A DNA stretch of 64,000 nucleotides from Terriglobia bacterium (GTDB lineage Bacteria; Acidobacteriota; Terriglobia; Terriglobales; Acidobacteriaceae). Where the stretch lies: the NCBI GenBank assembly GCA_020073465.1, contig JAIQFC010000011.1:169459-233458 (forward strand). Direction: 5' to 3'. How positions within the stretch are numbered: position 1 is the first letter of the stretch; each line of letters starts with the position of its first letter. Below are positions 8,070-16,964 of the stretch, piece by piece. The translations under genes and the position numbers were made by a program. Below the pieces are notes generated by a model. The model did not search any database, was not told the DNA's origin, and saw only the letters and a program-made list of their open reading frames with translations.

Positions 8070-9053
8070 ATGAAATTTGCGCGTCAATTGTCCGCCAACG
8101 CTTTCCGATGTAGATTGAACCCGACCACAAGGACCACGGTCCGAGCATTGGAGACTAGCCTACAAACCGCACCTGCCTCCACTCGCACCAAGTCATGGCT
8201 CGGCTGGCTCCCGCTTTTTGCATTGCCAGCAAGTACGATTCTCTTCCGCGATCGCATGCCCGCCTGGGTCTATATGTGGACACTGTCGTTCGCGATCTTC
8301 CTGGGGCTGAAATGGATCACATGGTGGGAGGCGTGCGGCCATGTGCCGCATGCCGGAATACGGTCCCTGGCTTATCTGGCGGCCTGGCCGGGCATGGACG
8401 CGGAAACCTTCTTGGATTCGCGCCGGCAGGCCTCGGCACCGCCGTATCGCGATTGGCTCTGGGCGTTCTTGAAGACTGTCTTTGGAATGGCGCTTCTTTG
8501 GCTCGTCGCTCGCTTGATCCCGGCGCAACAGGCCCTGCTTCGTGGCTGGATTGGACTCCTGGGACTGGTCTTTCTCTTGCACTTCGGCAGCTTCCACCTT
8601 GTTTCCCTGTTCTGGCAAACGCTCGGGATAGCTGCCCAGCCGATCATGTCGAAGCCAATTCTCTCAGCAACTCTGAGCGAGTTCTGGGGTAAGCGCTGGA
8701 ATTTGGGCTTCCGTCAACTCGCGCACGAGCTGATCTTTCGCCCCCTACACCGCCGAATAGGTGTGCCGGCAGCAGGATTTGTAGTGTTTCTCGCCTCAGG
8801 CTTAATCCATGACCTCGTCATCTCCCTTCCTGCTCGCGGGGGATACGGCCTTCCCACCGCCTACTTCATACTGCAAGGTCTCGGAGTCACCTTGGAGCGT
8901 TCCTCTCTGGGACAGCGGCTCGGGTTGCAGAACGGACTACCCGCATGGCTATTCATGTTCGTGGTAACTGCCGCCCCGGCTTTTTGGCTTTTTCATCCAC
9001 CATTTGTCTTGCGGGTGATACTTCCCTTCATGCGCGCGATCCGTGCCCTATGA
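8070..9053 (+). CDS. MBOAT-family membrane O-acyltransferase (wax-synthase-like)
   Basis: A polytopic membrane protein of about 327 residues with seven or eight hydrophobic segments. Two MBOAT_2 (wax synthase/alginate acetylase-like) features are visible: SEFWGKRWNLGFRQL in the middle and the presumed catalytic histidine in ASGLIHDL later. It would transfer an acyl group to a hydroxylated acceptor at the membrane; the acceptor is unknown. The start is uncertain: ATG 8070 is used, but TTG 8148 is possible. Its stop overlaps the next gene (ATGA at 9050-9053), so the two are likely a translationally coupled pair. Confidence 0.65.
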   Translation: MKFARQLSANAFRCRLNPTTRTTVRALETSLQTAPASTRTKSWLGWLPLFALPASTILFRDRMPAWVYMWTLSFAIFLGLKWITWWEACGHVPHAGIRSLAYLAAWPGMDAETFLDSRRQASAPPYRDWLWAFLKTVFGMALLWLVARLIPAQQALLRGWIGLLGLVFLLHFGSFHLVSLFWQTLGIAAQPIMSKPILSATLSEFWGKRWNLGFRQLAHELIFRPLHRRIGVPAAGFVVFLASGLIHDLVISLPARGGYGLPTAYFILQGLGVTLERSSLGQRLGLQNGLPAWLFMFVVTAAPAFWLFHPPFVLRVILPFMRAIRAL

Positions 9054-9499
9054 CGAACTCTCTGGCAGAGCGACTCTTCAACCTTGATCTGTGGCTGGCG
9101 GGTGCCGGCCATTTCGTGATCCTGATTGCCAGCGCCCAAGTCCCTTCCCGACTGCGCTGGAAGCAGGATCTCGCACAGCTCATGCCTTTCAATCGCAAGC
9201 TGCTGTGGGTGCAGGGGAGCTTCACGGTGTTGACGATCATTGCCTTCGGCACGTTGACGCTTGTCTTGCATGAGGAGTTGCTTCGCGGCGATCGCGCCGC
9301 ACTGGGACTAGCTTGCTTTATCGGGAGCTACTGGACGGCACGCGTCCTGGTGGACGCCTTCTACTTTTCCCACGAGGACTGGCCCAAAGGAAAGGAGTTC
9401 GTGATCGGCCACACTCTGCTGACGTGTCTGTTCGTAGCGCTCGCTGGCAGCTATTGGAGTTTGGTCTTGTGGCAGGTGTGGCTAAGAGCTAAAAGCTAA
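9050..9499 (+). CDS. Conserved membrane protein coupled to the MBOAT gene
   Basis: 149 residues with about four hydrophobic segments and no family I recognise. ATG 9050 is chosen because it overlaps the stop of the MBOAT gene, although the frame is open further upstream. The coupling suggests a partner or accessory subunit of the acyltransferase; this is inference. The C-terminus (LRAKS) and the following bases are made of AGCTAAAAGCTAAAAGCC short repeats, which also occur after lpxB and around rimI. Confidence 0.6.
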   Translation: MTNSLAERLFNLDLWLAGAGHFVILIASAQVPSRLRWKQDLAQLMPFNRKLLWVQGSFTVLTIIAFGTLTLVLHEELLRGDRAALGLACFIGSYWTARVLVDAFYFSHEDWPKGKEFVIGHTLLTCLFVALAGSYWSLVLWQVWLRAKS

Positions 9500-9516
9500 A
9501 AGCCAACAGCCAAGCC

Positions 9517-10659
9517 TTACTCCTTCAACAACTGTCGCGCGATCACTAGTCGCTGAATCTCACTCGTGCCCTCGCCAATCGTGCAGAGCTTCACGTCGCG
9601 ATAGAACTTCTCGGCGGGATAATCCTTGATAAACCCATATCCGCCGTGAATCTGCACGCCTTCGTTCGCGCACTTCACTGCGACTTCGCTAGCGTAGAGC
9701 TTCGCCATCGACGACTCCTGCGTCGTCTTCATTCCGGCATCTTTCATCGATGCCGCCCGCATGGTCAGCAGCATGGCCGCATCGATCTCGGTGGCCATGT
9801 CGGCCAGCTTCCACTGGATCGCCTGAAAATCGCTGATCGCCTTGCCGAATTGACGGCGCTCCTTGGAGTACTTCAGCGCAGCGTCGTAGGCGCCCTCCGC
9901 CATGCCCAGCGACAGCGCTGCGATCGAGATGCGCCCGCCGTCGAGCACGCGCATGGCATCCGGGAATCCCTGTCCTTCCGCTCCCAGCAGATTCTCGGCT
10001 GGAATCACGCAGTCTTCAAAGATCAGCTCCGCCGTGTCGCTGGCGCGCAGGCCAAGCTTGTTCTCTTTCTTGCCCGGACGAAATCCCTTCGTACCCTTCT
10101 CCACGATGAATGCCGAGAGCCCGTGCGTGTGCGCCGTCCGGTCGCTCACCGCAATTACGACGACCACATCCGCGTAATGCCCGTTGGTGCAGAAAGTCTT
10201 GGTTCCATTCAGCACCCAGTTGCTTCCCTTGCGAACCGCGGTCATGCGCGCGCTGCCCGCATCCGAGCCTGCCGAGGGTTCGGTCAAACCCCACGCGCCA
10301 ATGAATCCCCCGGTCGCCAGCTTGCTGACGTACTTCTTCTTCTGGCATTCATTTCCCGCCAGGAAAATGTGGTTCGAGCACAGCGACGTATGCGCCGCCA
10401 CGATAATGCCGACCGAGCCATCGACCCGTGAAAGCTCCTCAATGATGGTGACGTACTCCACGTAACCCATGCCCGCGCCACCATATTCGACGGGAAACAC
10501 CGCGCCCATCAGGCCCAGCTTGCCGATTTCCTTGATCGTGTCCAGCGGAAACTCACCCGCCTCGTCCCATTTCATGACGTTGGGCCCGATCTCGCGCTCG
10601 GCAAACTCGCGCACGCTCTTCTTCAGCTGTAGCTGCTCGTCGTTCAGTAGAAAATCCAA
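9517..10659 (-). CDS. Short-chain acyl-CoA dehydrogenase
   Basis: FAD enzyme introducing the alpha-beta double bond in fatty acyl-CoA, passing electrons to ETF. Domains in order: helical N-domain ([19 protein letters not shown]), the flavin-binding beta domain with [16 protein letters not shown], and a C-domain with [15 protein letters not shown] and the active-site region GEGTSEIQR (catalytic Glu near residue 363). At 380 residues the length is standard. TTG 10659 is preferred, with GGAGG four bases upstream; ATG codons further up (10701, 10686) would add an atypical extension. It stands alone; thiolase and hydroxyacyl-CoA dehydrogenase genes are elsewhere in the window. Confidence 0.88.
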   Translation of the reverse strand: MDFLLNDEQLQLKKSVREFAEREIGPNVMKWDEAGEFPLDTIKEIGKLGLMGAVFPVEYGGAGMGYVEYVTIIEELSRVDGSVGIIVAAHTSLCSNHIFLAGNECQKKKYVSKLATGGFIGAWGLTEPSAGSDAGSARMTAVRKGSNWVLNGTKTFCTNGHYADVVVVIAVSDRTAHTHGLSAFIVEKGTKGFRPGKKENKLGLRASDTAELIFEDCVIPAENLLGAEGQGFPDAMRVLDGGRISIAALSLGMAEGAYDAALKYSKERRQFGKAISDFQAIQWKLADMATEIDAAMLLTMRAASMKDAGMKTTQESSMAKLYASEVAVKCANEGVQIHGGYGFIKDYPAEKFYRDVKLCTIGEGTSEIQRLVIARQLLKE

Positions 10660-10867
10660 GACGCCTCCAGACTTCCGCTGCAGCATTTCGACGCGCATCA
10701 AGAAGCGCTTCGAACGCTCGAATTTTTGATTAGAACATAGCGGTGAAAAGAGACAAAGTTACCGCAGGCAGGGAAACCACGAAGCGGAAAAACCCGCATG
10801 ATTAGTGAAGATTTCAACTAGGAATGCCTGCCACCCAACCGACCGGATGGTTTGGCAATTGTCGCAT

Positions 10868-11146
10868 TTAAGATACTTTTCCCGCCCCCGAGCGAAAAAT
10901 CTTGCGCGCCATCCAAACGGGAGCCACGAATACATGCGTAGGATTCGTAAGAAATGCAGGTTTATTCCCTTCAATGAAATGACCCAGCCAGGCCAGGGCG
11001 AATGCGGCCGGAATCAGCAGCAGCGCCACGATCCAGTGGAACCAGACGACGATCACAGAAGAAAAGCCCAGCGGAATGGCGATCATGTGCAGCGCCCGGT
11101 TCACCGGATGGTTGTGCGCCCCGTCATAGTGCGAATACAAACCCAT
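10868..11146 (-). CDS. Mpo1-like (DUF962) membrane protein
   Basis: A 92-residue protein with two hydrophobic helices. HNHPVNRALHMIAIPLG and LGHFIEGNKPAFLTNP are the two conserved histidine-bearing boxes of DUF962. The yeast member Mpo1 is an Fe(II) dioxygenase in phytosphingosine alpha-oxidation; bacterial members are not well defined, so the substrate here is unknown. It is shorter than many homologues but contains both boxes. It is flanked by divergent or unrelated genes and looks monocistronic. Confidence 0.75.
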   Translation of the reverse strand: MGLYSHYDGAHNHPVNRALHMIAIPLGFSSVIVVWFHWIVALLLIPAAFALAWLGHFIEGNKPAFLTNPTHVFVAPVWMARKIFRSGAGKVS

Positions 11147-11293
11147 ACCATCACCTTCCGTGTCGCCAATGCCCTTCGTTGCGAATTATAACTCCGCTGC
11201 GGCGACTAGTTCTCAGTGTGGCGCGGACCTGCCCTGAACGAGAGTCGAAGGGGCCCTCGCCCGCGAAATGCAGCCCCCAGACTGCGATCTTGT

Positions 11294-12517
11294 TCACACC
11301 GGAACGTCAACCGGCGAAATCAGCCGCTGAAACACTTCGTTGGAAAGCAATCTTCCTCGGACCGTCAGACGGATTACAGTGCCGCACCTCTCCAGCAGCC
11401 CACCTTCGACAAATTCCGCAATCGTCGCTTGATGTCGGTTCACTGCTTCGTCTCCAAACCATGCCGCAATTTCAGACAAATCAACGCCCGCAGTCCGTCT
11501 CAACCCAAGAAAGAAGCTCTCCTCCAAAGCCGCGTTCCGCGACACCGGCGCCCGCTGCAGGGGCGCCCCCGCGACATACTGCTCCAGCGAGTCCGGAGTC
11601 GCGAATCGCACCGCCTCGGCATCCGACTCAGCAGAGAAAAGCATCGAATGCGCATCCACCCCAAACCCCATATACGGCTGTCGCGTCCAGTACTTCACAT
11701 TGTGCCGCGACTCGAATCCACGCCGCGCAAAGTTGGAGATCTCATATTGCGCAATTCCTGCTGACTCCAGTCTTGCGCACGCCGCTACATAGAAATCAGC
11801 CATAGCCTCTTCATCCGGGACAAAGTGCGCGTGATAACGAGTCCCGCCCGCAATCAGTTCCCTCCCCAACCGCGAGTCCTCATCCACCTCCAGCATGTAC
11901 ACGCTGACATGGGGAACGCCAGCCGCAACAGTTTCAGCCAACGATATCTCCCAGCTCTCGGCTGTCTGGTGCGGCAGCCCTGCAATCAGGTCAATGTTGA
12001 TATTTGTAATCCCAGCAGCACGCAACCGCGCAATGTCATCCAGCACTGTCTCGCGCTTGTGCAGGCGCCCCACCGCTGCTGCCTCCGTGTCGACGAACGA
12101 CTGCACGCCCAGACTCACCCGGTTCACGCCACCGCGCAGCAATCCATCAATGATCCCTGGCGTGAGCGTTCCCGGTGCACATTCCACCGTGACCTCCACC
12201 CCGGCCGCCACGCCGAACTGCGCCCGCACCGCATCAAAGATGCGCGCCAACTGCCCCGGCTCAAGCACGGTAGGAGTTCCGCCACCCAGGTAGACCGAAT
12301 CCACTTCGTGTTCGATCCGCCCACCCATCTCCTCCACAGTCCGGTGTGAACCCGCGATATCCGCGCACACCCTCTCGACATAGCGCTCGAACACGGCTTT
12401 CGAGAACACATCGGAAGCGAAGTTGCAGTAGCTGCACTTGGTGCGGCAGAACGGCACCGAGATGTAGACGCCCAACGGCACAGCCTCGATTATCCCACCT
12501 GTGTGTGGGGCAGACAC
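11294..12517 (-). CDS. hemW: Radical SAM heme chaperone HemW (coproporphyrinogen III oxidase-like)
   Basis: Radical SAM protein with the CxxxCxxC cluster at Cys24, Cys28 and Cys31 (CRTKCSYC), YLGGGTPT for SAM binding, VSLGVQSF, and a C-terminal HemN-like domain with NVKYWTRQPYMGFGVDAHS. It lacks the N-terminal extension of true HemN, so it is assigned to HemW, which binds haem and delivers it to membrane proteins. The GTG at 12517 lies inside a palindromic repeat (12503-12528) that supplies both a GGAG-like sequence and the first codons; an alternative GTG at 12481 would avoid it. A natural start was probably altered by repeat insertion. Confidence 0.88.
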   Translation of the reverse strand: MSAPHTGGIIEAVPLGVYISVPFCRTKCSYCNFASDVFSKAVFERYVERVCADIAGSHRTVEEMGGRIEHEVDSVYLGGGTPTVLEPGQLARIFDAVRAQFGVAAGVEVTVECAPGTLTPGIIDGLLRGGVNRVSLGVQSFVDTEAAAVGRLHKRETVLDDIARLRAAGITNINIDLIAGLPHQTAESWEISLAETVAAGVPHVSVYMLEVDEDSRLGRELIAGGTRYHAHFVPDEEAMADFYVAACARLESAGIAQYEISNFARRGFESRHNVKYWTRQPYMGFGVDAHSMLFSAESDAEAVRFATPDSLEQYVAGAPLQRAPVSRNAALEESFFLGLRRTAGVDLSEIAAWFGDEAVNRHQATIAEFVEGGLLERCGTVIRLTVRGRLLSNEVFQRLISPVDVPV

Positions 12518-12671
12518 TCCTGTCCGCCGCCATTGACGTAGATTTCTTCCTTGACGTGCTGATTCAGGTCCGCCGGTTCGCCACAGTTAGGTCACTGGAA
12601 TAGGCAGTTGCTTTCCCGAGCTTCGAGAACGTCAACTTCAAGAGCGGCGGACAGGAGTGTCCGCCCCACAC
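12503..12671. repeat. MITE-like element, family A copy 2
   Basis: Inverted ends at 12503-12528 and 12646-12671 match those of the element at 73-211, and the sequence just inside both ends is also similar. One end overlaps the annotated start of hemW. No ORF is seen inside, so any transposition would need an enzyme supplied in trans. Confidence 0.75.
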
Positions 12672-12776
12672 AAGAACCTGAACCTTTTCCATCCTGCCTG
12701 CTGTCTCCACCATCTATTTGAGGTACTCTTTTACAGTGCTCGGCGGCTTCCTCCTGTCCGGCACCTTTAGCGACCG

Positions 12777-14861
12777 ATGGCCCAGGAAGAAGAAGTACTC
12801 GGCAAAGCCTACGACAGCCGCCTGATGCGGCGTCTGCTCACTTACCTGCGCCCCTACCGCTGGCAGGTGGCGATCGCCATCGTGTCGATCGTTCTCAAGT
12901 CTTTCTGCGACGTGCTCGGCCCCTATCTCACCAAAGTCGCCATTGACCGCTATCTCGCACCTTCGGGCGGCACAACCGCCGGCGTCTGGAGTTGGCTTAG
13001 CCCGCGCCCGCTCACCGGCATTGCCCAGATTGCCGCCATCTACGTCGGCCTGCTGCTCTCCACTTTTCTGTTCGAGTTCCTCCAGACCTACTACATGCAG
13101 TGGACCGGCCAGAAAGTCATGTTCGACCTGCGCAGCCAGATCTTCCGCCACCTGCAGCGCATGCACATCGCCTTCTACGACAAGAACCCCGTCGGACGCC
13201 TGGTCACGCGCGTCACCACCGACGTCGACGCCCTCAACGAAATGTTCACCTCCGGCGTGGTCTCGATCTTCGAAGACCTGTTCGTGCTCGCTGGCATCGT
13301 CGGCATCATGCTTTGCATGAACTGGAAGCTGGCGCTGATCACCTTCGCCGTGCTCCCCCTGATCGTCTACTCGACCAAGATTTTCCGCGACAAAGTCCGC
13401 GACTCCTATCGGCGCATCCGCACCGCCATCGCCCGCATCAATGCCTACCTGCAGGAGCACGTCAGCGGCATGGTCGTGCTGCAACTCTTTAACCGCGAGC
13501 GCAAAGCTTATGACCGCTTCTCCGAAATCAACCGCAGCCACATGGACGCGTTCAAAGACGCGATCATGGCCTACTCCCTTTACTATCCCGCCGTTGAAAT
13601 CTTCTCGTCGATCGCGATTGCCAGCGTGATCTGGTGGGGTGGCAAGGGCGTGATCAGCGGCATCTCTGTGGGAAGCATCGCGCTTGAGTTCAACCCGCGC
13701 TCGCTCATCGCCTTCCATGTAGTAACCGCAGCCGCCTCGCTCGGTGTTCTGGTCGCCTTCATGCAGTACGCCCAGCGCTTCTTCCGGCCCATCATGGACT
13801 TCAGCGAGAAGTACAACATCCTGCAGTCCGCGATGGCCGCCGCCGAGCGCATCTTCAAGCTGCTGGATACCCCGGCGGAAGTCGTGTCGCCCGAAGTTAC
13901 GAAGATGCCGGATGGCCCCGGCCGCATCGATTTCGACCACGTCTGGTTCGCCTACCGTGATGTGGCGGTGGAAAAGGAACATGTAGGCACGAGTGCCCAT
14001 GTGGGGACGGCCGCCCCCGGCCGTCCGGCCGAGCAAAGCTCGGCTGGCTCTTCCTCCGGCAACGGCCATGCAGCCGTCCCCGACTCCACCTCTGACTGGG
14101 TGCTCCGCGACGCGACCTTCACCATCGCCCCCGGAGAAACTGCCGCCATCGTCGGCCACACCGGCGCCGGCAAGACCACGCTGATCTCCTTGCTCCTCCG
14201 CTTCTACGACGTCCAGAAAGGCGCCGTGCGCATCGACGGCGTCGACGTCCGCGACATGGACCTAGCCGAGCTCCGCCGCCGCTTTGGCGTAGTCTTACAA
14301 GACCCGTTCCTGTTCACCGGCACCATCGCCGGCAACATCCGTCTCGGCACTGAGCGCATTGAGGACGAGCACATTGAGAAAGCCGCCGAAGACGTCAACC
14401 TCGCCGACTTCATCCGCGCCCTCCCCAACGGCTTCAACGAAGAAGTCCGCGAGCGCGGATCAACGCTCTCCACCGGACAGAAGCAGCTCATCTCTTTCGC
14501 CCGCGCCCTGGCTCATAATCCCAAGATCCTGATCCTCGACGAAGCCACCTCCAGCGTGGACACGGAGACGGAATTCAAGGTTCGCGATGCCCTCAGCCGT
14601 ATGGTCGAAGGACGCACCTCGCTGATCATCGCCCACCGCCTCTCCACCGTGCAGCGCGCCGACAAGATCATCGTCATGCACAAAGGCCAGGTCCGCGAAA
14701 TGGGTACCCACCAGGAGTTGCTCGCTCAGCGCGGCATCTACTACAAGCTGTACGAGCTGCAATACAAAGATCAGGAGATGAATGTGGCGCGGGTACCCTC
14801 ACCCGCGAACGGCTCTGGAGGATATGGCCAGCCCGAAGTCACCGCACGCGGCGATGACTAG
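12777..14861 (+). CDS. ABC exporter, MsbA/multidrug type, with in-frame repeat insertion
   Basis: A fused transmembrane-ATPase half transporter of 694 residues. Six membrane helices span about residues 30-330. The ATPase has Walker A GHTGAGKTT (about 459), signature LSTGQKQ, Walker B ILILDEATSSVD and the H-loop AHRLSTV. It likely forms a homodimer that flips lipid-linked substrates or exports drugs. Between VWFAYRDV and WVLRDATF, where relatives have a few residues, about 40 low-complexity residues (about 400-438) are encoded by a palindromic repeat (13985-14050). The tail after residue 670 also reads through a palindrome. The frame stays open, so the gene is probably functional. Confidence 0.88.
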   Translation: MAQEEEVLGKAYDSRLMRRLLTYLRPYRWQVAIAIVSIVLKSFCDVLGPYLTKVAIDRYLAPSGGTTAGVWSWLSPRPLTGIAQIAAIYVGLLLSTFLFEFLQTYYMQWTGQKVMFDLRSQIFRHLQRMHIAFYDKNPVGRLVTRVTTDVDALNEMFTSGVVSIFEDLFVLAGIVGIMLCMNWKLALITFAVLPLIVYSTKIFRDKVRDSYRRIRTAIARINAYLQEHVSGMVVLQLFNRERKAYDRFSEINRSHMDAFKDAIMAYSLYYPAVEIFSSIAIASVIWWGGKGVISGISVGSIALEFNPRSLIAFHVVTAAASLGVLVAFMQYAQRFFRPIMDFSEKYNILQSAMAAAERIFKLLDTPAEVVSPEVTKMPDGPGRIDFDHVWFAYRDVAVEKEHVGTSAHVGTAAPGRPAEQSSAGSSSGNGHAAVPDSTSDWVLRDATFTIAPGETAAIVGHTGAGKTTLISLLLRFYDVQKGAVRIDGVDVRDMDLAELRRRFGVVLQDPFLFTGTIAGNIRLGTERIEDEHIEKAAEDVNLADFIRALPNGFNEEVRERGSTLSTGQKQLISFARALAHNPKILILDEATSSVDTETEFKVRDALSRMVEGRTSLIIAHRLSTVQRADKIIVMHKGQVREMGTHQELLAQRGIYYKLYELQYKDQEMNVARVPSPANGSGGYGQPEVTARGDD
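13985..14050. repeat. Palindromic repeat inserted in frame in the ABC exporter gene
   Basis: Contains GGGGACGGCCGCCCCCGGCC and GCCGAGCAAAGCTCGGC, the same layout as the insert in lpxB (18247-18326) and the intergenic copy at 26301-26347 (GACAGCCGCCTCGGCTGTC, then CCGAGCGAAGCGAGG). It is translated as a proline/alanine/serine-rich linker before the nucleotide-binding domain. Confidence 0.75.
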
Positions 14862-15101
14862 AAGGCTGCCCCTGGTTGGACGCACCCTCTCTCAGGAGAT
14901 TGAGACGCTGGTCAAAACAACCGGGATCCCGAAAAGCCGTTAGGCATCAATTCAAAGCCTCTCCCTTCCTGCAAGCCTCCCGGCGTAGAAAAATCGTTTT
15001 TCTTAAGCCGGATATGGGGAACTACTTCCCCTCTCCTGCCGTATCTGGGAGTACCATTAGGTCCGCAACCGCGTAAGGAGGCTGCCTCTCCCGCAACCCA
15101 C

Positions 15102-16964
15102 ATGAAAATCCAAGAACGAACTTCCCTGCTCTGCTCGCTCCTGAGCCTGGCCATGTGTTGCCTGGTATGGATGTGCGCCACGGCCGTGACCGCTCAAGAC
15201 AAAGCTAAACCGCAGGACAGCACTCCCAAGTACCGCAATCCTAATCTCGCCATCGAAGACCGCGTCGCCGACTTGCTCTCCCGCATGACGCTCGAAGAAA
15301 AGGTCCAGCAGATCACCGGTGGCTGGGAATCTCAGGCAGAAGTCATCGATCCCACCGGCACCTACACCACAGAATCTGCGCGCGCCGTCCTGAGCCGCTG
15401 GTGGGATCCCGACACCCCATTCCCGCCTCGTAAAGCTGCAATCCTGCGCAACGGCGTGCAGCGCTTTCTCAAAGAAAAGACCCGCCTCGGCATCCCCGCC
15501 CTGTTCATGGGCGAAGCCCTCCACGGATTCATGGAATACGGCAGCACCAGCTTCCCGCAGGCCCTGGGCCTCGCCAGCACATGGGACCCGGAACTGGTCC
15601 ATCAGGTATTTACCGCCGCGGGTGACGAAGCCGGAGCGAGCGGCGCAGGCCAGGTTTTCAGCCCCGTTCTCGATATCGCCCGCGATCCGCGCTGGGGACG
15701 CACCGAAGAGACTTATGGCGAAGATCCGTTTCTAGCCTCGCGCATCGGCGTGGCCGCGATCACGGGCCTACAGGGAGATTCTTTCTTCATCAACCGTCAT
15801 CACGTCATGGCTACCGCCAAGCACTTTGCTGTGCATGGCCAGCCCGAAGGCGGCACCAACACTGCGCCCGGCAACTATTCCGAACGCATCATTCGCGAGA
15901 ACTTTCTCGTGCCGTTCCAGGCCGCGGTCGAGGAAGCCAGAGTCGGCAGCGTGATGGCTTCCTACAACGAGATCGACGGCATCCCGTCGCACGTCAATCC
16001 CTGGCTGCTCGGACGCGTGCTGCGCCAGGAGTGGGGATTCCGCGGCTACGTCACCTCCGATGGCGAGGGCCTGCAGATGCTGGTACAGACCCATCATGTC
16101 GCCGCCAACAAGCTCGATGCCGCAAAGCTGGCGATCGCTGCCGGAGTGGATTACGACCTCTCCGACGGTTCGGTGTATCGGACGCTGCTTGCCCAGGTGA
16201 AACAAGGAAGCGTTCCAGAGAGCGAAGTCGACCGCGCCGTTGCCCGCGTGCTGGCAACCAAGTTCCGGCTCGGCCTCTTCGACAATCCCTATGTCGATCC
16301 CGATTACGCCGAGAAGACCACCAACAGCGCAGAACACCGCCAGCTTGCCTTGAAAGCGGCGCAGGAAACGATGGTCCTGCTGAAGAACGATAAGAACCTG
16401 CTCCCTCTCGATCTGACCAAGCTCAAGACCATCGCCGTAATCGGTCCTAACGCAGACCAGCTTCACCTCGGCGGTTACAGCCGCGGTCCCTCTCACTCCG
16501 TGCCGATTCTGCAAGGCATTCGCGACCGCGTTGGCGACAAGGCAAAGGTCGTCTACGCAGAGGGCTGTCGCTTCACTGCCGGCAAGCAGGATTGGCATGG
16601 CTGGTTTGAGGACAACGTTCAGCTGGTTGACCCCAAAACCCAGGTGGACAAAATCAAGGAGGCGGTGGAAACCGCTAAGAACGCAGACGTCGCCATTCTC
16701 GTGGTCGGGGAAAATGAAGCCACCAATCGCGAAGCCTGGTCGGAAAGCCACCTCGGCGATCGCGACTCTCTCGACCTTCTCGGCGCGCAGAACGATCTGG
16801 TAAAAGCCGTGGTCGAGACCGGCACGCCCACCGTCGTCCTTCTCATCAACGGCCGCCCGCTGTCCATCAACTACATCGCCGAGCACGTCCCGCGATTCTT
16901 GAGGGCTGGTATCTCGGCCAGGAAGGTGGCACCGCAGCCGCTAACGTTCTGTTCGGCGACATGA
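15102..16964 (+). CDS. Glycoside hydrolase family 3, N-terminal part (frameshifted gene)
   Basis: A secreted beta-glucosidase or beta-xylosidase type GH3 enzyme. A signal peptide (about residues 1-31, ending TAVTAQ) precedes the TIM-barrel domain with NLAIEDRVADLLSRMTLEEK, KHFAVHG and GYVTSDGEG (Asp nucleophile), then the alpha/beta sandwich (TIAVIGPNAD). After INYIAEHV the frame breaks near 16891: inserting one base restores AILEGWYLGQEGGT in the frame of the next ORF. The last 19 or so residues of this ORF are therefore out-of-frame noise. AAGGAGG occurs at 15075, too far for an ideal ribosome-binding site. Substrate cannot be decided from sequence. Confidence 0.8.
   Translation: MKIQERTSLLCSLLSLAMCCLVWMCATAVTAQDKAKPQDSTPKYRNPNLAIEDRVADLLSRMTLEEKVQQITGGWESQAEVIDPTGTYTTESARAVLSRWWDPDTPFPPRKAAILRNGVQRFLKEKTRLGIPALFMGEALHGFMEYGSTSFPQALGLASTWDPELVHQVFTAAGDEAGASGAGQVFSPVLDIARDPRWGRTEETYGEDPFLASRIGVAAITGLQGDSFFINRHHVMATAKHFAVHGQPEGGTNTAPGNYSERIIRENFLVPFQAAVEEARVGSVMASYNEIDGIPSHVNPWLLGRVLRQEWGFRGYVTSDGEGLQMLVQTHHVAANKLDAAKLAIAAGVDYDLSDGSVYRTLLAQVKQGSVPESEVDRAVARVLATKFRLGLFDNPYVDPDYAEKTTNSAEHRQLALKAAQETMVLLKNDKNLLPLDLTKLKTIAVIGPNADQLHLGGYSRGPSHSVPILQGIRDRVGDKAKVVYAEGCRFTAGKQDWHGWFEDNVQLVDPKTQVDKIKEAVETAKNADVAILVVGENEATNREAWSESHLGDRDSLDLLGAQNDLVKAVVETGTPTVVLLINGRPLSINYIAEHVPRFLRAGISARKVAPQPLTFCSAT

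Noticed and set aside
12714..14159. Long minus-strand ORF (481 codons) opposite the ABC exporter
   Set aside because: Mirror of a GC-rich coding strand; composition is His/Asp/Gly-rich with no domain, while the plus strand has all ABC motifs.
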